Assembly (NCBI GenBank): GCA_025464025.1
Contig: JAODBP010000197.1
Coordinates: 1-18,811 of the forward strand
Length of the DNA: 18,811 nt
Direction: 5' to 3'
From: Actinomycetes bacterium
GTDB taxonomy: Bacteria; Actinomycetota; Acidimicrobiia; Acidimicrobiales; CADCSY01
A program made the position numbers and the translations under genes. Of the stretch, positions 14,535-18,811 are shown piece by piece. Within the stretch, counting starts at the first letter, position 1. Each line of letters opens with the position of its first letter. A model generated the notes under the pieces. The model worked only from the letters and a program-made list of their open reading frames with translations, was not told where the DNA came from and ran no database searches.

Positions 14535-15118
14535 GGCTGGTTCTCGCTACGGGGAACCTGGGGAAGGCGGCGGAGATCGAGCTGCTGCTCGGCGACGTGC
14601 CCGGGCTCGAGCTGCTGCCCCGGCCCGACGAGGTGCCCGAGCCGGTCGAGGACGGTGACACCCTCCTCGACAACGCCCGGATCAAGGCGCGGGCGCTGGT
14701 CGACGCCACCGGCGAGGCGGCGGTGGCCGACGACACCGGGCTCGAGGTGGAGGCGCTCGACGGCGCGCCCGGCGTCTACACCGCCCGCTACGCCGGCGAG
14801 GACGCGACCTACGAGGACAACTGGCGCAAGCTCCTGGCCGAGCTGGGCGACGAGGCGAACCGCCAGGCCCGGTGGCGGACGGTCGCCTTCGTCCTCTGGC
14901 CCGACGGCACCGAGCGCTGGGCCGAGGGCACCTGCGACGGCGTCATCACCCGCGACGCGGCGGGTGGCGAGGGCTTCGGGTACGACCCGGTCTTCGTCCC
15001 GGACGAGGGCGACGGGCGCACGTTCGCCGAGCTGAGCCGGGACGAGAAGAACGCGGTGTCGCACCGCGGACGGGCCTTCCGCGAGCTTGCACGCTTGCTG
15101 GGGGGCGTTCCTCGGTAG
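14528..15118 (+). CDS. rdgB: RdgB/HAM1 non-canonical purine NTP pyrophosphatase
   Basis: The enzyme hydrolyses dITP, ITP and XTP to monophosphates and keeps deaminated purines out of nucleic acids. The product of about 195 residues has the family set: LVLATGNLGK at the N-terminus, DDTGLEVEALDG-PGVYTARYAG, GEGFGYDPVF and AVSHRGRAF near the end. The start is GTG 14528 or the adjacent TTG 14531; both lie after the repeat insertion, and TTG gives MRLVLATGN directly. The right-hand duplication copy supplies the first codons. The stop TAG contributes to the candidate xerC -10. Confidence 0.95.
   Translation: MLRLVLATGNLGKAAEIELLLGDVPGLELLPRPDEVPEPVEDGDTLLDNARIKARALVDATGEAAVADDTGLEVEALDGAPGVYTARYAGEDATYEDNWRKLLAELGDEANRQARWRTVAFVLWPDGTERWAEGTCDGVITRDAAGGEGFGYDPVFVPDEGDGRTFAELSRDEKNAVSHRGRAFRELARLLGGVPR
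14532..14547 (+). repeat. Right copy of the 16-bp flanking duplication
   Basis: TGAGGCTGGTTCTCGC encodes the beginning of RdgB and repeats 14440-14455 with one mismatch. The single difference is a T for C change that leaves the encoded valine unchanged in the rdgB frame. Confidence 0.7.
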
Positions 15119-15121
15119 CTT
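15116..15121 (+). promoter_or_regulatory. Candidate leaderless -10 hexamer for xerC (TAGCTT)
   Basis: The rdgB stop TAG plus CTT form TAGCTT, followed by 6 nt and GTG 15128. CTTGCT at 15094-15099 is a possible -35 with a 16-bp spacer. No SD is present. Confidence 0.45.
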
Positions 15122-15127
15122 TTGTCC

Positions 15128-16039
15128 GTGGCATGGGATCTCGACGGTTTCTCGCGGTCCCTCACCGCCGCCTCGCCCGCCACCGTCGACGCCTACCAGC
15201 GCGACCTCGTCGACTTCGTCGAGTGGGCCGAGCGGGCATCGCTCGACGGCCCCGAGGGCGTCGACCGCCGCACGTTGCGGCGCTACCTGGCCTACCTGGG
15301 CACCCGGCGCTACGCCCGGCGCACGATCGCCCGGAAGGCGTCGTCGATCCGCCGCTACTTCGGCTGGCTGGCCCGGACGGGTGTCCTGGCCGTCGACCCG
15401 TCGAGCGGCCTGTCGGCCCCGTCGGGCGAGGGGCGCCTGCCCCGCGTGCTCCGCACCGACGAGCTCACCACCCTGCTCGACCACCCGCCGGTCGTGGTCG
15501 AGTCCGACCCCGAGCACGTGCGGCTCCGCGACGACGCCGTGCTCGAGCTGCTCTACGGCAGCGGGCTGCGGGTGAGCGAGCTGTGCGGGCTCCGGCCCGA
15601 GGACCTCGACCTGCCGGCCGGGGCGATCACCGTCTGGGGCAAGGGCTCGAAGCAGCGCCGGGTGCCCATCACCGCTCCGGCCGGCGAAGCGCTGGCGGCG
15701 TGGCTCCAGCGGGGCCGGGTCGAGCTGGTCGGCCCCGAGACCCCGGCCGACGCCGTGTTCCTCAACGCCCGGGGCCGGCGCCTCGGCCCGCGCGACGTGC
15801 GGCGGCTGCTCGACCGGCGGGCGCCGGCGCCCACCCACCCCCACGCCCTCCGTCACACCTTCGCCACTCATCTTCTGGACGGCGGCGCCGACCTGCGTGT
15901 CGTGCAGGAGCTGCTGGGCCACGCCGACCTCTCGACGACGCAGCGCTACACCCACGTGTCCAAGGAGCGGTTGCGCTCGGTGTACGAAGCGACCCATCCT
16001 CGGGCCGAGCTTCCCACGGGCGGACGAGATGGACACTGA
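15128..16039 (+). CDS. xerC: Tyrosine recombinase XerC/XerD
   Basis: Xer recombinases resolve chromosome dimers at dif near division. The 303-residue protein has an N-terminal SAM-like core-binding domain (about 1-90) and a catalytic domain with the complete set Arg148 (GSGLRVSEL), Lys172 (GKGSKQRR), His239 and Arg242 ([10 protein letters not shown]), His265 (LGHADL) and the nucleophile Tyr274 (TQRYTHVS). Length fits Xer rather than a phage integrase, and there are no flanking att-like sites. Location before a whiG-like gene matches conserved actinobacterial order. XerC versus XerD cannot be settled from sequence by eye. The gene overlaps the sigma factor by 11 nt. Confidence 0.92.
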   Translation: MAWDLDGFSRSLTAASPATVDAYQRDLVDFVEWAERASLDGPEGVDRRTLRRYLAYLGTRRYARRTIARKASSIRRYFGWLARTGVLAVDPSSGLSAPSGEGRLPRVLRTDELTTLLDHPPVVVESDPEHVRLRDDAVLELLYGSGLRVSELCGLRPEDLDLPAGAITVWGKGSKQRRVPITAPAGEALAAWLQRGRVELVGPETPADAVFLNARGRRLGPRDVRRLLDRRAPAPTHPHALRHTFATHLLDGGADLRVVQELLGHADLSTTQRYTHVSKERLRSVYEATHPRAELPTGGRDGH

Positions 16040-16811
16040 CGACACCGGCGAGATCGACCAGCTCTGGGTCGAGTTCAAGGCCACGGGCGCCGTCGCGCAG
16101 CGTGACGCGCTGATCGTCCACTACTCGCCCCTGGTGAAGTACGTGGCTGGCCGCGTCGCCGTCGGCCTGCCTCAGAACGTCGACCAGTCCGACCTGGTGA
16201 GCTACGGCATCTTCGGCCTGATCGACGCCATCGAGAAGTTCGACCTCGACCGCGGCTTCAAGTTCGAGACCTACGCCATCTCCCGCATCAAGGGCGCCAT
16301 CATCGACGAGCTTCGCTCGATCGACTGGGTCCCGCGATCGGTGCGGGCCAAGGCGCGCAACCTGGAGAAGGCGTACTCGAAGCTCGAGGCCCAGTTCCAC
16401 CGCACGCCCACCGACGCCGAGCTGGCCGAGGAGCTCGACCTCACCGACAACCAGCTCCAGCAGGCGTTCAGCCAGATCAGCTTCATCGGCCTGGTCGCCC
16501 TCGACGAGACGCTCTCGGGCGCCGGCGACCGAGGCGAGGCCATGAGCCTGGGCGACACGGTGCCCGACGCCACGCCCGGTCCGATGGCCTCCTACGAGGT
16601 CGAGGAGATGCGCCAGACCCTCGCCGAGGCCATCAACGGGATGCCCGAACGGGAGAAGATCGTCCTCACCCTCTACTACTACGAGGGGCTGACCCTGGCC
16701 GAGATCGGCCAGGTCCTCGGGGTGACCGAGTCCCGGGTGTGCCAGATCCACACCAAGTCGGTCATCCACCTGCGGGCCAAGATCGCCGCCTCGGAGCGCG
16801 AACCCGCGTAG
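16029..16811 (+). CDS. whiG: FliA/WhiG-family RNA polymerase sigma factor
   Basis: This is a group 3 sigma factor of 260 residues. Region 2 reads [36 protein letters not shown] and [20 protein letters not shown]. Region 3 follows around [13 protein letters not shown]. Region 4 has [27 protein letters not shown] with the helix-turn-helix ending ESRVCQIH. WhiG starts sporulation in Streptomyces, and FliA drives flagellar genes; without other genes the regulon here cannot be chosen. The order xerC-whiG-M23-rpsB matches Streptomyces, which favours the WhiG name. The ATG at 16029 overlaps the xerC end, so translation is coupled. Confidence 0.92.
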   Translation: MDTDDTGEIDQLWVEFKATGAVAQRDALIVHYSPLVKYVAGRVAVGLPQNVDQSDLVSYGIFGLIDAIEKFDLDRGFKFETYAISRIKGAIIDELRSIDWVPRSVRAKARNLEKAYSKLEAQFHRTPTDAELAEELDLTDNQLQQAFSQISFIGLVALDETLSGAGDRGEAMSLGDTVPDATPGPMASYEVEEMRQTLAEAINGMPEREKIVLTLYYYEGLTLAEIGQVLGVTESRVCQIHTKSVIHLRAKIAASEREPA

Positions 16812-16837
16812 CCCTTCCCCTGTCCGGTTCGTCCGGA

Positions 16838-16843
16838 TAGCGT
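16838..16843 (+). promoter_or_regulatory. Candidate -10 hexamer (TAGCGT) before the LytM-hydrolase gene
   Basis: TAGCGT lies 45 nt before the GTG at 16889. A transcript from about 16850 would have a 39-nt leader containing the SD-like CGGAGGAA. No clear -35 is visible. Confidence 0.3.
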
Positions 16844-16888
16844 GCTCCCTGCCTTCCCCGGTGGTGTGCCTCACCCGGAGGAAGTGCC

Positions 16889-18496
16889 GTGCGGCGGCTG
16901 TGCTGCGCCCTGCTCGTCTCGCTCGTCGTCGTCCTGGGCGCGCCGCCGGCCGCGGCCGAGGGCGCGTACTCCCCACCGGTCGGGGGATCGGTCATCGACC
17001 CGTTCCGGCCGCCGGCGACCCCGTACGGCCCCGGCAACCGGGGGATCGACTACGCCACCTCGCCCGATGAGGAGGTCCGGGCCGCCGCTGGCGGCGAGGT
17101 GGTGTTCGCCGGCCGGGTCGGGCTGTCCCAGCACGTCGTGGTGCTCCACCCCGACGGTCTGCGCACCTCGTACTCCTTCCTGGCCGAGGTCGACGTCCGG
17201 CGGGGCGACCACGTCGAGCGGGGCGACGTGGTGGGCCGGGCCGGCGACGAGCTGCACTTCGGGGTGCGAGCCGGCGACACGTACCTCGACCCCCTGGCCC
17301 TGCTGCGGGGTGCGGCGCCGGAGGTCCACCTGGTGCCGATCGCCGGGTCGGAGGGGTCCGAGCGGGCCGGGCTGCTCCGATCGCTGCTCGGCCTCGCCGG
17401 CTCGGGCATCGACGCCGGGCGGGCGGGGGTGGCGTGGGCCCGGGGCGAGGCGGGTGCGGCGTGGGAGGTGGCCCGGGCCCAGCTCGCGTCGCTGGCCCTC
17501 ACCGTCGAGCTGCTCTCGTACTACGCCGACCTGCCCGGCCGGATGCTCGAGCTGGCCGACCGGGCCCGCCTGCTCCAGGCCTCGCAGGCCGGGTGCACGC
17601 CGGCCGACGTGGCGCCCCGGCGCCGGCGGGGGCGCCACCTCGCCATCCTCGTCGGTGGGCTGGGCTCGTCGTCGGGCCACGCCGCCGTGCTCGACGTCGA
17701 CACCCGGGCCCTCGGCTACGACGACGGCGACGTCGCCCAGTTCTCGTACCGGGGCGGGCAGGCGCCGGGCGACCGCCACCTCGCTGGCGTGCGCACCACC
17801 ACCTACGGCGCCGACGACTCCGAGGGCGACCTTCGGGCTGCGGCGGAGCGGTTCCGGGCCTTCGTGGCCGAGGTCCGGGCCACCCATCCGGGCGTGCCGA
17901 TCGACGTGATCGCCCACAGCCAGGGCGGGGTCGTCGCCCGGCTCGCCAGCGAGCTCCCGCTCGACCACCTGGTGACCCTCGGGACGCCCCACCACGGCGC
18001 CGACCTGGCCACGGCCGACGCCGCCCTCGGCACCAGCGGCGTGGGCCAACTGGTGCAGGCCGGGATCGGCGCCGCCAGCGGCGGCGCCGTCGACCCCTTC
18101 TCGACGGCGGTCGGGCAGCTGGCCGAGACCTCCGGGGTGATCGCCGAGCTCGAACGCACCCCGGTGCGGGGCGACGTGACGTCGATCGGCGCCCGCGGCG
18201 ACCTCGTCGTGCCCGGGCTCCAGACGGCGCTGGCCGGGGCCACCGACGTGCTCGTGCCGATCGAGGGCGTGCACGCCCACGACGAGCTGCCCGGCTCGCC
18301 CGAGGCCGCTCGGGAGATCGCCCTCGCCCTGGCCGGCCAGGGTCCCACCTGTCGCGCGCTCACCGGCGACCTGCTCCTCGCCGCCGGGATCGGCCTGGCC
18401 GAGGACGGCATCGGCGCCGCCGGCCTGGTCGGGGGCCACGCCGTCGATCGCCGCCTCCCGGGCCCCGAGGTGCCCCCGAAGGCGTCCTCCCGCTAA
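16889..18496 (+). CDS. Secreted fusion of a degenerate LytM (M23) domain and a lipase-like alpha/beta hydrolase
   Basis: The 535-residue product has a signal peptide (core [12 protein letters not shown], cleavage near Ala23). A LytM-like domain follows at about 28-141. Where active enzymes have HxGxD and HxH, this one has Asn50-Arg-Gly-Ile-Asp54 and Glu121-Leu-His123, so two of the four active-site residues are missing and hydrolysis is unlikely. A linker and helical region (about 145-245) lead to an alpha/beta hydrolase: GGLGSSSGH at 256-264, nucleophile Ser344 in [18 protein letters not shown], a probable Asp in [10 protein letters not shown] and His in GVHAHDEL. It resembles PGAP1/lipase-type folds. 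The substrate is unknown. CCGGAGGAAG upstream is a good SD. A single LytM-only protein holds this place in Streptomyces. Confidence 0.82.
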   Translation: MRRLCCALLVSLVVVLGAPPAAAEGAYSPPVGGSVIDPFRPPATPYGPGNRGIDYATSPDEEVRAAAGGEVVFAGRVGLSQHVVVLHPDGLRTSYSFLAEVDVRRGDHVERGDVVGRAGDELHFGVRAGDTYLDPLALLRGAAPEVHLVPIAGSEGSERAGLLRSLLGLAGSGIDAGRAGVAWARGEAGAAWEVARAQLASLALTVELLSYYADLPGRMLELADRARLLQASQAGCTPADVAPRRRRGRHLAILVGGLGSSSGHAAVLDVDTRALGYDDGDVAQFSYRGGQAPGDRHLAGVRTTTYGADDSEGDLRAAAERFRAFVAEVRATHPGVPIDVIAHSQGGVVARLASELPLDHLVTLGTPHHGADLATADAALGTSGVGQLVQAGIGAASGGAVDPFSTAVGQLAETSGVIAELERTPVRGDVTSIGARGDLVVPGLQTALAGATDVLVPIEGVHAHDELPGSPEAAREIALALAGQGPTCRALTGDLLLAAGIGLAEDGIGAAGLVGGHAVDRRLPGPEVPPKASSR

Positions 18497-18618
18497 CCTC
18501 GTCAGGTCCGTCGGCACTCGGCCGTCGGCACGTTCACCTCTCCGGCGCCCACCCACGGTCGCCCCGCGCAGCGGGGTGCGGGCTGCCCGGAGCCGCCAAC
18601 CGTTGGGAGGAGCACCAG
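18494..18618 (+). promoter_or_regulatory. rpsB leader: candidate -10, direct repeat and hairpins
   Basis: TAACCT at 18494-18499 contains the stop codon of the previous gene and could be a -10, giving a leader of about 110 nt. The leader holds a 10-bp direct repeat, CCGTCGGCAC, at 18508-18517 and 18522-18531. It also has an 8-bp hairpin (CGCCCCGC at 18560-18567 with GCGGGGTG at 18571-18578, one G-T pair) and a small CGGG/CCCG hairpin at 18579-18589. Ribosomal protein S2 is known to repress its own operon in several bacteria, so these may be regulatory. Function is inferred. Confidence 0.4.
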
Positions 18619-18811
18619 ATGGCGCCTGTCGTCACCATGAAGCAGCTGTTGGAGGCTGGGGTCCACTTCGGCCACCAGACCCGTCGCTGGAACCCGAAGA
18701 TGAAGCGGTTCATCTACGGCGAGCGCAACGGCATCTACATCATCGACCTGCAGCAGACGCTGCAGCGGATCGAGACCGCCTACACCTACGTCCGTGACAT
18801 GACGGCCGACG
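18619..18811 (+). CDS. rpsB: 30S ribosomal protein S2, N-terminal part
   Basis: S2 is a protein of the small ribosomal subunit. The 64 codons seen encode the typical start: [44 protein letters not shown], cut by the window end. GGGAGGAG at 18605-18612 is a strong SD 6 nt from the ATG. tsf (EF-Ts) is expected next outside the window. Confidence 0.97.
   Translation, partial: MAPVVTMKQLLEAGVHFGHQTRRWNPKMKRFIYGERNGIYIIDLQQTLQRIETAYTYVRDMTAD

Noticed and set aside
15128..16039. Tyrosine recombinase as an integrase of a mobile element
   Set aside because: Housekeeping neighbours with conserved order, Xer length, no phage or plasmid genes and no att-like repeats nearby. A chromosomal Xer recombinase fits better.

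Overview
The window is a high-GC bacterial chromosome segment with dense housekeeping genes. Several features point to an actinobacterium: a WhiG-type sigma factor between xerC and rpsB, a CarD regulator, a Mec-CysO-CysM cysteine pathway, and many GTG starts without Shine-Dalgarno (SD) sites. The gene mix fits the class Acidimicrobiia best, but that placement is inference from gene content, not from a database search. No phage, insertion sequence, CRISPR array or rRNA was seen.

Layout. 1-194 is the 3' end of a DUF559 (Vsr-like) endonuclease gene. 271-3116 is a division module: ftsE, ftsX and a secreted coiled-coil M23 peptidase, the likely FtsEX-controlled murein hydrolase. 3113-3273 is a collapsed HAD phosphatase pseudogene. 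mscL (with a zinc-ribbon tail), an amidase and carD follow on the plus strand. 5623-8419 on the minus strand is a translationally coupled operon: response regulator, histidine kinase, and a TasA/camelysin-like secreted protein that appears to carry a flagellin-like insert. A divergent SRPBCC gene follows. The tmRNA gene ssrA and smpB lie together on the minus strand.

From 10076 to 15118 the plus strand carries mec, cysO, cysM, a ferredoxin-reductase-like flavoprotein, a metallo-beta-lactamase-fold phosphodiesterase, rph and rdgB. The order resembles Rv1334-Rv1341 of Mycobacterium tuberculosis, with the flavoprotein in place of the rhomboid and murI genes. The end of the window carries xerC, a whiG-like sigma factor, a degenerate LytM domain fused to a lipase-like hydrolase, and the start of rpsB.

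The most notable non-coding signals are these. (a) A short interspersed repeat occurs in two copies, at 9981-10049 and 14459-14529. The second splits the rph/rdgB junction and is flanked by a 16-bp duplication of the rdgB start. (b) An Rrf2/IscR-like palindrome overlaps the predicted start of cysO-cysM transcription. (c) A TAnnnT hexamer recurs 6-8 nt before SD-less start codons, and in several cases the upstream stop codon forms part of such a hexamer. (d) A 10-bp-phased direct repeat lies between the response regulator and the SRPBCC gene.
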